Shown: positions 15,517 through 22,725 of the stretch, piece after piece | How positions within the stretch are numbered: the first letter of the stretch is position 1 | How the letters are laid out: the number at the start of each line of letters is the position of its first letter | Source of the DNA: an uncultured Lysobacteraceae bacterium | GTDB taxonomy: Bacteria > Pseudomonadota > Gammaproteobacteria > Xanthomonadales > Xanthomonadaceae | NCBI GenBank assembly: GCA_936911875.1 | Contig: CAKZGB010000020.1 | Span: 1-64,000, forward strand | Length of the DNA stretch: 64,000 nucleotides | Direction of reading: 5' to 3' | Position numbers and translations under genes: made by a program | The notes under the pieces: generated by a model | The model's input: the letters and a program-made list of their open reading frames with translations, nothing else | Database searches by the model: none | What the model was told of the DNA's origin: nothing

Positions 15517-16038
15517 ATCAGCACTACGGAAAAACAGAACCGCAGGAATTCCGAGATTCGCGTACCCCGAGTCCGCGTTATCGGCAGCGATGGCGAGCAA
15601 CTTGGCATCCTGAGCCGCGACGAGGCCCTGCGGGCCGCTGAGGAGTTGGGACTTGATCTGGTTGAAATCCAGCCCAACGTCGATCCGCCCGTTTGCAAAA
15701 TTATGGACTTCGGCAAGTTCCGCTTTGAACAGCAAAAGCGCGCGTCCGAAGCCAAGAAGAAGCAAAAGCAGGTTGAAATCAAGGAACTGAAGTTCCGTCC
15801 GGTTACGGACGAGGGCGACTATCAGATCAAGCTGCGCAACATGCGCCGTTTCCTTGAGGAAGGCGATAAGGTCAAGGTCAACATCCGTTTCCGCGGTCGC
15901 GAAATGTCGCACATGGAACTGGGTCGTCAAATGGCCGAACGCATCGAAGCCGACCTGGGTGAGGACATCGTCATTGAATCGCGCCCGCGCCTTGAAGGCC
16001 GGCAGATGGTCATGATGATCGCCCCCAAGAAGAAGTAA
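15517..16038 (+). CDS. infC: Translation initiation factor IF-3, starting at AUC
   Basis: 173 residues. Homology begins at ISTTEKQNRRN and continues through RVIGSDGEQLGIL (N domain), the lysine-rich linker, and KELKFRPVTDEGDYQIKLR with the C domain ending in IAPKKK. No ATG, GTG or TTG stands near the right place; a TGA lies just upstream in frame (15511-15513). The only start that fits is ATC at 15517, with TGGAG at 15504-15508 and an 8-base gap. infC commonly uses AUU/AUC-type starts, because IF-3 itself rejects them, giving autoregulation. A TACAAT box at 15451-15456 may give infC its own promoter. Confidence 0.93.
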   Translation: MSTTEKQNRRNSEIRVPRVRVIGSDGEQLGILSRDEALRAAEELGLDLVEIQPNVDPPVCKIMDFGKFRFEQQKRASEAKKKQKQVEIKELKFRPVTDEGDYQIKLRNMRRFLEEGDKVKVNIRFRGREMSHMELGRQMAERIEADLGEDIVIESRPRLEGRQMVMMIAPKKK

Positions 16039-16048
16039 GTCTTTTTTA

Positions 16049-16129
16049 CCGGTGCGCGGCGGCTACTGCAGTTGGCCTGCGCACCGGAACTGACGATTCT
16101 CCAATTGCCCCGCATCTGCGGGGCAATTG
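16049..16129 (+). terminator. Two strong hairpins after infC
   Basis: Stem 1: CCGGTGCGC (16049-16057) with GCGCACCGG (16079-16087), 21-base loop, preceded by a T-run from the infC end. Stem 2: CAATTGCCCCGC (16102-16113) with GCGGGGCAATTG (16118-16129), 4-base loop ATCT. Neither is followed by a T-run, so termination may be factor-assisted. Confidence 0.55.
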
Positions 16130-16153
16130 CGTATGGGACGCGTTCGGCTTTGT

Positions 16154-16159
16154 TATAGT
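16154..16159 (+). promoter_or_regulatory. -10 box before kdkA
   Basis: TATAGT ends 6 bases before the ATG at 16166, so the transcript is expected to begin at or near the start codon. No clear -35 is seen. Confidence 0.4.
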
Positions 16160-16165
16160 GTTCGG

Positions 16166-16924
16166 ATGTCTTCACGAGTCCTAGCCGACATCCGGCACTA
16201 TCAGGATGCAGCGGGCCAAGGCGCCGTTGTTACAGCGCATAGCCGATCCAACCTGATCACGCCGGAGTGGTTCGATCCCCGACATTGGGGCGAATCGGCC
16301 GAGCGCATTCGCACGGGCGGCCGCGGCGGCGCGTATGTCGTGCACACACCCATCGGCCCCTTGCTGCTGCGCCGCTATTTGCGCGGCGGCATGGTCGGCC
16401 CGGTCCTGAAAGACCGCTACTTTTTTCAAGGCGGCAATCGCACTCGCAGCTTTGCCGAGTACTTTTTAACCGCCGATCTGTTTGAGAAAGGGGCCCCGGT
16501 CCCCGAACCCATCGCCGCAACCTACTGGCGCAGCGGCAAGTTCTATCGCGCCGCCATTTTGCTACAGTTCCTGCGCGACATCCGCACCTTCGGCAGTCTC
16601 ATGCTCGATCAAGGCGCGAAGGCCCCCTGGGCCGCCACCGGCCGTCTGGTTGCCAAGGCCCATCGCCACGGTCTCGATCACGCCGATCTCAACGCGCATA
16701 ACATTGTCTTCAACGCACGAGGGCAGGGCTGGCTGATTGATTTCGATCGCTCGCATGTGCGCATCCCGGAGACGGCATGGCGCGAGAACAATCTGCAGCG
16801 TCTCAAACGTTCCGTCCTGAAAATTCAGGGCGAACATTCGCGTCAGCTGGACACGCAAGCAGTCCTGCAAGGTTTCGCGGAGCTCGAGGATGCTTACCGT
16901 CAGGCCTGGGCCCGCGGCGTCTAG
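16166..16924 (+). CDS. kdkA: 3-deoxy-D-manno-octulosonic acid (Kdo) kinase
   Basis: 252 residues of the KdkA/WaaP-like kinase fold. An N-lobe GGRGGAYVVHTPIGPLLLRRYLRGG includes the glycine turn and the ATP-binding Lys/Arg region. The catalytic loop is HGLDHADLNAHNIVF, with the catalytic Asp, and the metal-binding motif is IDFDRS. It phosphorylates Kdo on the inner core of lipopolysaccharide, on the cytoplasmic face of the inner membrane. It is found in bacteria with a single phosphorylated Kdo, including xanthomonads. It stands alone here, between infC and a repeat element, where rpmI-rplT would normally be expected. Confidence 0.88.
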   Translation: MSSRVLADIRHYQDAAGQGAVVTAHSRSNLITPEWFDPRHWGESAERIRTGGRGGAYVVHTPIGPLLLRRYLRGGMVGPVLKDRYFFQGGNRTRSFAEYFLTADLFEKGAPVPEPIAATYWRSGKFYRAAILLQFLRDIRTFGSLMLDQGAKAPWAATGRLVAKAHRHGLDHADLNAHNIVFNARGQGWLIDFDRSHVRIPETAWRENNLQRLKRSVLKIQGEHSRQLDTQAVLQGFAELEDAYRQAWARGV

Positions 16925-16956
16925 CGCGGTCGCGCAAGGCGCGACGCGCGACGCCG

Positions 16957-17176
16957 GGTGGTAAATGGTATTTGGGAAATGGAAACTGGTATTGGCAAAT
17001 GGTGTGCGGCGTTTCCGGTATCGGTAAATAGCGCGCAGCGTTACCGGTATTGGTAGCTATTGAGTGGGAAATGGTAAATGGTGGGGTTGGCCGGCACTGT
17101 TGATGCCGCGGACCATTTACCAATTCCCATTTTCCATTTCCCATTTACCAACTGCCATTTTCCATTTACCGCTCCA
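16957..17176. repeat. Palindromic TGGTAAATGG repeat element, copy A
   Basis: A ~220-bp noncoding stretch. The left half is built of short variants on one theme (GGTAAATGG, TTTGGGAAATGG, GGTATTGGCAAATGG, GGGAAATGGTAAATGG). The right half carries the complementary theme (CCATTTACCAATTCCC, CCATTTCCCATTTACC), so the two arms can pair. It begins with GGTGGTAAATGG and ends with TTTCCATTTACCGCTCCA, the same ends as the second copy at 27.5 kb. The middle (about 17010-17060) is GC-richer with CGCAGCGTTACCGG-type repeats. No coding potential. It abuts the 3' end of the SRP RNA gene. Confidence 0.75.
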
Positions 17177-17183
17177 CCATGGA

Positions 17184-17291
17184 GATGGCCCCGCCAGCAC
17201 ATCCCGGCGCCCACATCAGTAAATACCGTTGCTGCCTTCCGGCCCTGGCGGAGTTTTCTACCTAGTGTCGCGGGAGGCCAACGGGGCCACC
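17184..17291 (-). ncRNA. ffs: Signal recognition particle 4.5S RNA
   Basis: Read on the minus strand, the sequence carries the conserved SRP apical domain: CCAGGGCCGGAAGGCAGCAACGG with GGAAGGCAGCA, and the outer strands CTCCCGCGACACTAGG and GGCGCCGGGATG. The ends pair: GGTGGCCCC at the 5' end (complement of 17283-17291) with GGGGCCATC at the 3' end (complement of 17184-17192). The length of about 108 nt is standard for the small bacterial form. It binds Ffh and targets membrane proteins to the translocon. Exact ends are set by this pairing and may differ by a few bases. Confidence 0.92.
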
Positions 17292-17332
17292 ACAGTAACT
17301 TGCAAAATCAGCCGCCTATTTTAGCGCATTCG

Positions 17333-18022
17333 TCAGGCGACTGCCTCGGTTTCAATCTCGCCGATGGGTTCGGCCAGGTCCGCGGCCTCGTTGCGGGCGT
17401 TGTTGACGCGTTTGCTGACCGGAAAGATGGCCAACGGCGGCGCGGGCTCCGTCAGCAGCTGCATGGATTCCTTGGGATCGGAGGCGTGCAGCCATGGCAT
17501 CACCCGTTCGGGGCGGAGCATCACGGGCATGCGGGAGTGGACGCGGTCGGCAATGCCTTCGGCAGGTTTGGTGATGATGGTAAAGGTCAGCAGGGCGCTG
17601 TTGCCGGCATCGGACCACAGCTCATAAAGGCCGGCGAACCACAGGGCCTCGTCGGTGGCGTGGGCGATGGCGTAGGGCTGCTTGGGTGCGGGGCCGGCGA
17701 TCCATTCGTAGTAGTTGCGCGCAGGAATGACGCAGTGGCGATAGCGATACGCGGCGCGAAACATGCCACTGGTGTCCACCGTTTCGATGCGGGCGTTGAT
17801 CGGTTGCGGCGGTGACAGATCTTTTTTCCACGCGGGGACCAGTCCCCATTGCATGGGTAGAGCGACGTCATTGCCTTCGAAATGGGCGACGGTTGCGACG
17901 GCGGCAGTGGGAGCGATATTGAAGCGCGGGCGGATGTGCTCGTTCAACTCGTCACGCAAATGCTCCGCCATGCCGGGCGGCAGGTGGCTCTTGAGCAGAA
18001 CTTGGGCAAAGCGGCCGCACAT
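17333..18022 (-). CDS. yedK: SRAP-domain protein (abasic-site DNA-protein crosslinker, YedK/HMCES family)
   Basis: 229 residues with all key residues of the family: catalytic Cys2 exposed after Met removal (MCGRF), Asn35 in RFNIAPT, Glu106 in ARNYYEW, and His162 in HSRMPV. SRAP proteins attach through Cys2 to abasic sites in single-stranded DNA and shield them during replication. The WGLVPAWKK and NARIET motifs are also intact. The gene is divergent from nothing nearby and stands alone; SOS control is common in the family but no LexA box was identified here. Confidence 0.93.
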   Translation of the reverse strand: MCGRFAQVLLKSHLPPGMAEHLRDELNEHIRPRFNIAPTAAVATVAHFEGNDVALPMQWGLVPAWKKDLSPPQPINARIETVDTSGMFRAAYRYRHCVIPARNYYEWIAGPAPKQPYAIAHATDEALWFAGLYELWSDAGNSALLTFTIITKPAEGIADRVHSRMPVMLRPERVMPWLHASDPKESMQLLTEPAPPLAIFPVSKRVNNARNEAADLAEPIGEIETEAVA

Positions 18023-18116
18023 CGTGTCGGTTTTCCGTTGAGATCAGTGATCAGCATACGAAGAGTTGGCCCTCGCGTCCTGAACCGCAGCGTGTTCGGG
18101 CCGGGTCGGCGCTTCG

Positions 18117-19307
18117 TCAGCGGTTTCGTGCTGCAGCTTGTGCCGGCAACAGCGCCACCGCCAGCAGCGTGACTAAGGACAATGCGGCGCCGGTTTCAAA
18201 GGTCAGGTGCGAGCCCAGGCGGTCCCACATGAAACCGGCAACGGTACTGGCGACTAGCAGCGCGAGTCCCGAGATCAGACTGAACACGCCGAATCCCGTG
18301 CCACGGTAATCGGCGGGCGTTGCGTCGGCGACCATCGCGGAGAGCAAGCCTTGGGTGAGTCCCATGTGCAAGCCCCACACCGCAACGCCAATGTACACAC
18401 CGGTCGGTGACATGACACACGCCAGCACAATGTCGGCAATGGCCAAGGCGATCATGCCTAGCGCAAGCAGGCCTCTGCGACTCATGCGATCAGCCAGCAA
18501 GCCAACCGGATATGCACTCAGCGAATAGACCAGACTCATCACGACCATCAGCAGCGGGACATGCGCATTGCTCATGCCGATCTGACTGCCGCGTAATACG
18601 AGAAACGCTTCGCTGAAACGTGCCAGCGATAAAAAGCCGCCGACCATTGCAACGATCCAGAACGGTCGACCGAGGCGACGAAGGCCTTCACGCGTGATCG
18701 GAAGTCGTGCCGCCTTGGCGGTGTTGGCCGGCTCCGTCACGCCGAAAATAATCAGCAGCACACATAAGAACGCAGGGATGACGGCAACCCACAGCACCTT
18801 GCGAATGTCATCGACCCAGTAACTCAACAGCACCACTGCGATCAGCGGACCCAGCACTGCACCCACGGTATCCATCGATTGTCGAAGGCCAAACGCCGCA
18901 CCGCGATTGTCGCCGGAGGTGACGTCTGCAATCAGTGCGTCGCGAGGAGCACCGCGAATGCCTTTACCAAAGCGATCAACGAGTCGGGCGGTCACCACCA
19001 TGCTGATGCCGGTGGCCATTGGGAACAGCGGCTTGGTCAGTGCAGCGAGTCCGTAGCCCAATAGGACCAGTGGCTTGCGCTTGCCGAAGGCATCGCTGAT
19101 GTACCCGGAAAATGTCTTGGTCACTAACACTAGGGCTTCGGATACGCCTTCGATCAGGCCAATGGATAACGCGCTGGCACCGAGCACAGAGGAGAGCAGT
19201 ACCGGCAACAGGCCGTGCACCATCTCGGAGCTCATATCCATCAGCAAGCTCACGAAACCGAGCGTCCATACGGCGCGAGGTACAGGCGTTCGGGTGGGTG
19301 AGGTCAT
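18117..19307 (-). CDS. MFS transporter, substrate unknown
   Basis: 396 residues with 12 predicted helices. The N-terminus SLLMDMSSEMVHGLLPVLL and the loops GYISDAFGKRKPLVLLGYG and RLVDRFGKGIRGAPRDALIAD belong to a distinct MFS subgroup whose members are annotated only as permeases. The RGAPRDALIAD loop is strongly kept in that group. A charged DDIRK stretch lies in the loop after helix 5. There is no linked regulator or enzyme that would hint at the substrate. Confidence 0.82.
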   Translation of the reverse strand: MTSPTRTPVPRAVWTLGFVSLLMDMSSEMVHGLLPVLLSSVLGASALSIGLIEGVSEALVLVTKTFSGYISDAFGKRKPLVLLGYGLAALTKPLFPMATGISMVVTARLVDRFGKGIRGAPRDALIADVTSGDNRGAAFGLRQSMDTVGAVLGPLIAVVLLSYWVDDIRKVLWVAVIPAFLCVLLIIFGVTEPANTAKAARLPITREGLRRLGRPFWIVAMVGGFLSLARFSEAFLVLRGSQIGMSNAHVPLLMVVMSLVYSLSAYPVGLLADRMSRRGLLALGMIALAIADIVLACVMSPTGVYIGVAVWGLHMGLTQGLLSAMVADATPADYRGTGFGVFSLISGLALLVASTVAGFMWDRLGSHLTFETGAALSLVTLLAVALLPAQAAARNR

Positions 19308-19438
19308 TCGCTAGTCCGACTCTATATGCAGAATTATTGGCTAGCTTAGCGGGATCGCGCGCGGCTTGAGGGGAGATCGGCGGCGGGCGTAGGATGGGAT
19401 TAAGAGATGTACAGGTTTTGTGAGTCGGAGAATTGAGA

Positions 19439-19612
19439 ATGAAAATTACAGTGGTTGGCGGTACCGGCATGATCGGTTCGCGTGTTGTGGCCGAGGCGGC
19501 GCGTCGCGGTCATGAGGTGACGTCGATCAGCGCAGAGGATTTTGCGGTCGCGATCGTTGATGAGCTGGAAAAGCCCGCGCCTGCCAGTACGCGATTTGCG
19601 GTGGCGAACTGA
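19439..19612 (+). pseudogene. Scar of an NAD(P)-binding SDR/NmrA-like gene
   Basis: 57 codons. Residues 1-27 (MKITVVGGTGMIGSRVVAEAARRGHEV) are the Rossmann start of YwnB/NmrA-like NAD(P)-binding proteins. Residues 28-57 (ISAEDFAVAIVDELEKPAP...RFAVAN) match the last ~30 residues of the same family. About 150 residues between them are missing, with the frame kept. A GGAG site precedes the ATG, so a short peptide may still be made, but it cannot be an enzyme. An in-frame internal deletion is the simplest reading. Confidence 0.75.
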
Positions 19613-19631
19613 TCTTAGTGTTGAGTTAATC

Positions 19632-19770
19632 GCGGAGAGGGGGATTGGATGCGGTGCATCCTGCACCGCCCGCTCGCGATGCTCGCGCAACCTGCGGTTG
19701 TCCCGCCCGCACATCCGTGTGCGGGCGTCTAACCCCCTGTTCGGGGTTCATCATCCCCTCTAATCCGCAG
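19632..19770. repeat. Chain of five hairpins beside tRNA-Ser
   Basis: Consecutive stems: GCGGTGCA/TGCACCGC (19651-19669), CGCGA/TCGCG (19675-19687), CAACC/GGTTG (19688-19700), GCCCGCACA/TGTGCGGGC (19705-19726) and AACCCC/GGGGTT (19731-19748). The outer edges resemble one another in inverted orientation (GCGGAGAGGGGGATT at 19632-19646, and GCGGATTAGAGGGGAT read on the minus strand ending at about 19770). Both resemble the 3' portion of the neighbouring tRNA-Ser. No coding frame. It is most like a REP/BIME-type or tRNA-derived repeat. Confidence 0.6.
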
Positions 19771-19774
19771 ATAC

Positions 19775-19805
19775 AAAAAAACCCCGCCCAATGGGCGGGG
19801 TTTTG
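19775..19805 (-). terminator. Bidirectional intrinsic terminator after tRNA-Ser
   Basis: CCCCGCCC (19782-19789) pairs with GGGCGGGG (19793-19800) around AAT. The minus-strand reading is followed by a run of seven T, and the plus-strand reading by TTTTGT. It sits just past the tRNA 3' end. Confidence 0.85.
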
Positions 19806-19809
19806 TATC

Positions 19810-19902
19810 TGGCGGAGAGAGGGGGATTCGAACCCCCGAAGCGCGGTTTAGACGCTTACACACTTTCCAGGCGTGCTCCTTCAACCACTCGGACACCTCT
19901 CC
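19810..19902 (-). tRNA. tRNA-Ser (anticodon GGA)
   Basis: 93 nt on the minus strand with a CCA end encoded (complement of 19810-19812). Acceptor GGAGAGG pairs with CCTCTCC; the anticodon loop reads CTGGAAA, anticodon GGA, for UCC/UCU codons. A long variable arm (GCGTCTAAACCGCGC-type) and T-loop GGTTCGAATCC identify a class II serine tRNA. It is transcribed towards the terminator at 19775-19805. Confidence 0.96.
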
Positions 19903-20035
19903 GGATTCCGAAGGGGGGTGCCCAGCGGAACCCGTAATTGTACCCAAATTTGGGGCGGTTGGGAAGGGCATAGGTAGCGGGAAGGTCGCGCGAGGGGGCA
20001 GGCGGTGAACGGGAATTCTGTCAAAATAGGAGTTC

Positions 20036-20056
20036 ATGTTCGCAAATGGGTTTTGA
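20036..20056 (+). CDS. Micro-ORF overlapping the dnaX start
   Basis: ATG-TTC-GCA-AAT-GGG-TTT-TGA, encoding MFANGF, with AGGAG at 20028-20032, 4 bases before the ATG. Its stop overlaps the dnaX start as TGATG (20054-20058). dnaX itself has no good Shine-Dalgarno, so ribosomes probably load here and reinitiate on dnaX. No function for the peptide itself is suggested. Confidence 0.5.
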   Translation: MFANGF

Positions 20057-21741
20057 TGTCCTACCTGGTGCTGGCGCGCAAGTGGCGCCCCAAGAAATTC
20101 TCAGAACTCGTCGGCCAGACCCATGTGGTCAAGGCCCTGACCAATGCGCTGGAAACCGGCCGCGTCCATCATGCGTTCCTGTTCACCGGTACCCGTGGTG
20201 TCGGCAAGACCACCATCGCCCGGATCTTTGCCAAGAGTCTTAACTGCGAGCAGGGCACCAGCTCCGAGCCCTGCGGACAATGTTCTACCTGTCAGGATAT
20301 CGACGCCGGTCGATACTTCGACATGGTGGAAATCGATGCGGCGTCCAACACCGGCGTCGATGACGTTCGCGAACTGATTGAGAGTGCGCAGTACGTCCCG
20401 AGTCGCGGCAAGTACAAAGTATTCCTGATTGACGAAGTGCACATGCTCTCCAAGAGCGCTTTCAATGCGTTGCTCAAAACGCTCGAAGAGCCGCCGCCGC
20501 ACGTCAAGTTTTTGCTCGCCACCACCGATCCGCAAAAGTTGCCGGTGACGGTGCTGTCGCGCTGTCTGCAGTTCAATCTGCTGCGTCTCGATGAGCGCCA
20601 GATTTCCGGCCAAATTCGCCACATTCTGGAGCAGGAATCGATCACGGCCGATGACTCCGCGATCGCTCTAATTACCAAAGGCGCGGACGGTTCGTTGCGT
20701 GACGGGTTGTCGCTGCTCGATCAGGCCATCGCGTATACGGGCGGTGATTTGCGTGGAGACGCGGTCGAGAAAATGCTGGGCACTGTGGATCGTGCTCGCG
20801 TCGCGCAACTGCTCGCTGCGTTGGTGACCGGTGACGCCGCCTCTTTAATGCGCGAAGTGGAAGCCCTCGCCGAATTCTCCCCGGACTGGTATGCCGTCCT
20901 GGACGCCTTGAACGAAGCGTTCCACAAGATTCAGATGGTGCAACTGATTGGCGATGCCGACGTGTCCATCGACGGTGCCAATGTGCGTGAGCTGGCAGCG
21001 GCAGTGCGGCCTGAGCTGGTGCAGCTGTGGTATCAGATGGCGCTGCAAGGTCGTCGTGATCTTGGCTTTGCGCCGTCGCCTCGTTCCGGTTTCGACATGG
21101 TGATGCTGCGCATGCTGGCGTTTAAGCCCGGCAATCCGAGCGCCGTGAGCCAATCGCCGCTTGCGAACGCACCAGCACCTGCGGCTACGCCAGTGCCGAC
21201 TCCGGCACCATCACCTGCGCCTGCACCTGTTGCGAAGGCTGAGTCGGTCTCGGTGCCTGCACCTGCGACACCGGCCGTGAAACCGGAAACACCAGCACCG
21301 GTACCGGCTGCACCTCCCGCTGCACCGGAACCCGCCGCGGACGTGCCGCCACTGGAAAGCGCCGAGGACTGGGCCAAGGTCGTCAAGATCATGCCGGCCA
21401 ACGGACCGACGCGTCACTTTGCAGAAATGCTGCATTGGGTTGCACGCAACGGAGACGAGCTGCATTTTGAGCTTGAAGAGCAGTACTTCCACCTCAATGA
21501 TCAGCGCATGATGGCTTCGCTAAGCAATGCACTGAAAGCCGTCGGTTATCCGCGTGCGCAACTGCAGGTGGAACTGCGACCCGAGGTCAATGAACGCAAC
21601 AGCGTGCAGTCGGTCAAAGACCGTGAGGCAGAGCGGATTCAGCAGGAGGCCGAGGAGCGCTTCCGCAATGATCCGCAAGTGCAGGCACTGCTGAGCGAAA
21701 CGGATACGCGGCTGGTGCCGGGTTCCATTCGACCGGCTTGA
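20056..21741 (+). CDS. dnaX: DNA polymerase III subunit tau (clamp loader)
   Basis: 561 residues. AAA+ module: Walker A GTRGVGKTT (residues 45-53), four-Cys zinc knuckle (C64, C73, C76, C79), DEVH Walker B at about 126, sensor motif TTDPQKLP, and SRC arginine finger. Domain III follows, then a Pro/Ala-rich linker (about residues 370-435) and a C-terminal tau-like domain that would contact the polymerase and helicase. The start at 20056 begins MSYLVLARKWRP, the conserved N-terminus. I saw no A6G-type slippery heptamer, so there is no evidence for frameshifted gamma. First gene of the conserved dnaX-ybaB-recR operon. Confidence 0.95.
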   Translation: MSYLVLARKWRPKKFSELVGQTHVVKALTNALETGRVHHAFLFTGTRGVGKTTIARIFAKSLNCEQGTSSEPCGQCSTCQDIDAGRYFDMVEIDAASNTGVDDVRELIESAQYVPSRGKYKVFLIDEVHMLSKSAFNALLKTLEEPPPHVKFLLATTDPQKLPVTVLSRCLQFNLLRLDERQISGQIRHILEQESITADDSAIALITKGADGSLRDGLSLLDQAIAYTGGDLRGDAVEKMLGTVDRARVAQLLAALVTGDAASLMREVEALAEFSPDWYAVLDALNEAFHKIQMVQLIGDADVSIDGANVRELAAAVRPELVQLWYQMALQGRRDLGFAPSPRSGFDMVMLRMLAFKPGNPSAVSQSPLANAPAPAATPVPTPAPSPAPAPVAKAESVSVPAPATPAVKPETPAPVPAAPPAAPEPAADVPPLESAEDWAKVVKIMPANGPTRHFAEMLHWVARNGDELHFELEEQYFHLNDQRMMASLSNALKAVGYPRAQLQVELRPEVNERNSVQSVKDREAERIQQEAEERFRNDPQVQALLSETDTRLVPGSIRPA

Positions 21742-21782
21742 AACAACACTTTTTAATCTCATCCCAACATTCGGAGAATACG

Positions 21783-22097
21783 ATGCGCGGAAATATCGCC
21801 CAGCTGATGCAACAAGCTCAGCGCATGCAGGAAAACGTCAAGAAGGCCCAGGACGAACTGGCCAAGATCGAAGTCAGCGGCAGCGCCGGTGCCGGCATGG
21901 TTAACGTCACGCTGACCGGCAAGCTCGAATGTCTCAAGGTGCGTATCGATCCGTCGGTGATGGCCGATCCGGAAATGGTCGAAGACCTGGTCGCCGCTGC
22001 ATTCAACGATGCCGTCACCAAGGCCAATGCCGAAAGCGAACAACGCATGAGCGCAGCCACCGCCGGCCTCAAGCTGCCGCCGGGCATGGGCTTCTGA
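21783..22097 (+). CDS. ybaB: YbaB/EbfC nucleoid-associated protein
   Basis: 104 residues, typical length. The N-terminal helix MRGNIAQLMQQAQRMQENVKKAQDELAKIEV-G and the beta hairpin GAGMVNVTLTGKLECLKVRIDPSV identify the family; the C-terminus ends LKLPPGMGF. It binds DNA as a dimer and is almost always between dnaX and recR. The start has GGAG 8 bases upstream. In-frame sequence upstream (to 21738) overlaps the dnaX tail region and is not conserved. Confidence 0.94.
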   Translation: MRGNIAQLMQQAQRMQENVKKAQDELAKIEVSGSAGAGMVNVTLTGKLECLKVRIDPSVMADPEMVEDLVAAAFNDAVTKANAESEQRMSAATAGLKLPPGMGF

Positions 22098-22119
22098 TCA
22101 CAGGAAGTAGCACGACAAC

Positions 22120-22722
22120 ATGAGCGGATCCCCGCTGCTGGAACAGCTGATCGACGCCCTGCGGATTCTGCCGGGCGTGGGTCCCAAGTCGGCACAACGC
22201 ATGGCCTATCACTTGCTGGCGCGCGAACGCGCCGGCGGTGAGCGGCTGGGCACGATGCTGACCACAGCGATGCGTGACATCGGCAACTGCAAACAATGTC
22301 GCGACTTTAGCGAGTCCGAGCTGTGTGCAATTTGTGCTAGCGCCGCGCGCGACACCACCTTGCTTTGTGTTGTGGAATCGCCGGCCGATCGGTTAGCAAT
22401 TGAAACGGCCACAGGTTATCGAGGCCTGTATTTTGTGTTGCACGGAAGGCTCTCGCCATTGGATGGCATCGGCCCGCAGGATCTCGGACTCGATCGGTTG
22501 CAGACGCGCTTACGCGATCATGCACCGGCTGAGCTGATCATTGCCACCAATCCCACTATCGAAGGCGAAGCCACCGCCCACTATTTAGCGGCCATGGCAA
22601 GAGAGCAGGGCATCACACCTACGCGACTTGCACATGGTGTGCCCTTGGGTGGCGAACTCGAATACATCGATCGCGGCACCTTGTCCCACGCCTTCGGCAC
22701 CCGCGCCGCCATCCAGGAGTAA
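22120..22722 (+). CDS. recR: Recombination mediator RecR
   Basis: 200 residues. Helix-hairpin-helix LRILPGVGPKSAQRMAYHLL near the start, a four-Cys zinc finger (C57, C60, C69, C72), then a Toprim domain (CVVESPADRLAIE, LIIATNPTIEGEATAHYL) and a Walker B-like C-terminal tail with GVPLGGELEYIDRGTLSHAF. It works with RecO, whose gene is at 48 kb, to load RecA on gapped DNA. It follows ybaB by 22 bases. Confidence 0.96.
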   Translation: MSGSPLLEQLIDALRILPGVGPKSAQRMAYHLLARERAGGERLGTMLTTAMRDIGNCKQCRDFSESELCAICASAARDTTLLCVVESPADRLAIETATGYRGLYFVLHGRLSPLDGIGPQDLGLDRLQTRLRDHAPAELIIATNPTIEGEATAHYLAAMAREQGITPTRLAHGVPLGGELEYIDRGTLSHAFGTRAAIQE

Positions 22723-22725
22723 GTC

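Noticed and set aside
13429..15930. 833-codon open frame opposite thrS and infC
   Set aside because: It is a mirror of strongly conserved thrS/infC codons in GC-rich DNA; its composition is that of an antisense frame and it has no domain I recognise. Similar long antisense frames lie opposite emrA, emrB, lepA and the RND pump.
16957..17176. CRISPR-like array impression from repeated TGGTAAATGG words
   Set aside because: The words vary in length, have no uniform spacers, appear in inverted orientation in the second half, and no cas genes are near.
19439..19902. Prophage or integrative element at tRNA-Ser
   Set aside because: Only short tRNA-like remnants are present; no integrase, no phage genes and no intact att pair.
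20056..21741. Programmed frameshift in dnaX giving gamma
   Set aside because: No A6G or similar slippery heptamer followed by a stop was seen near the domain III end.
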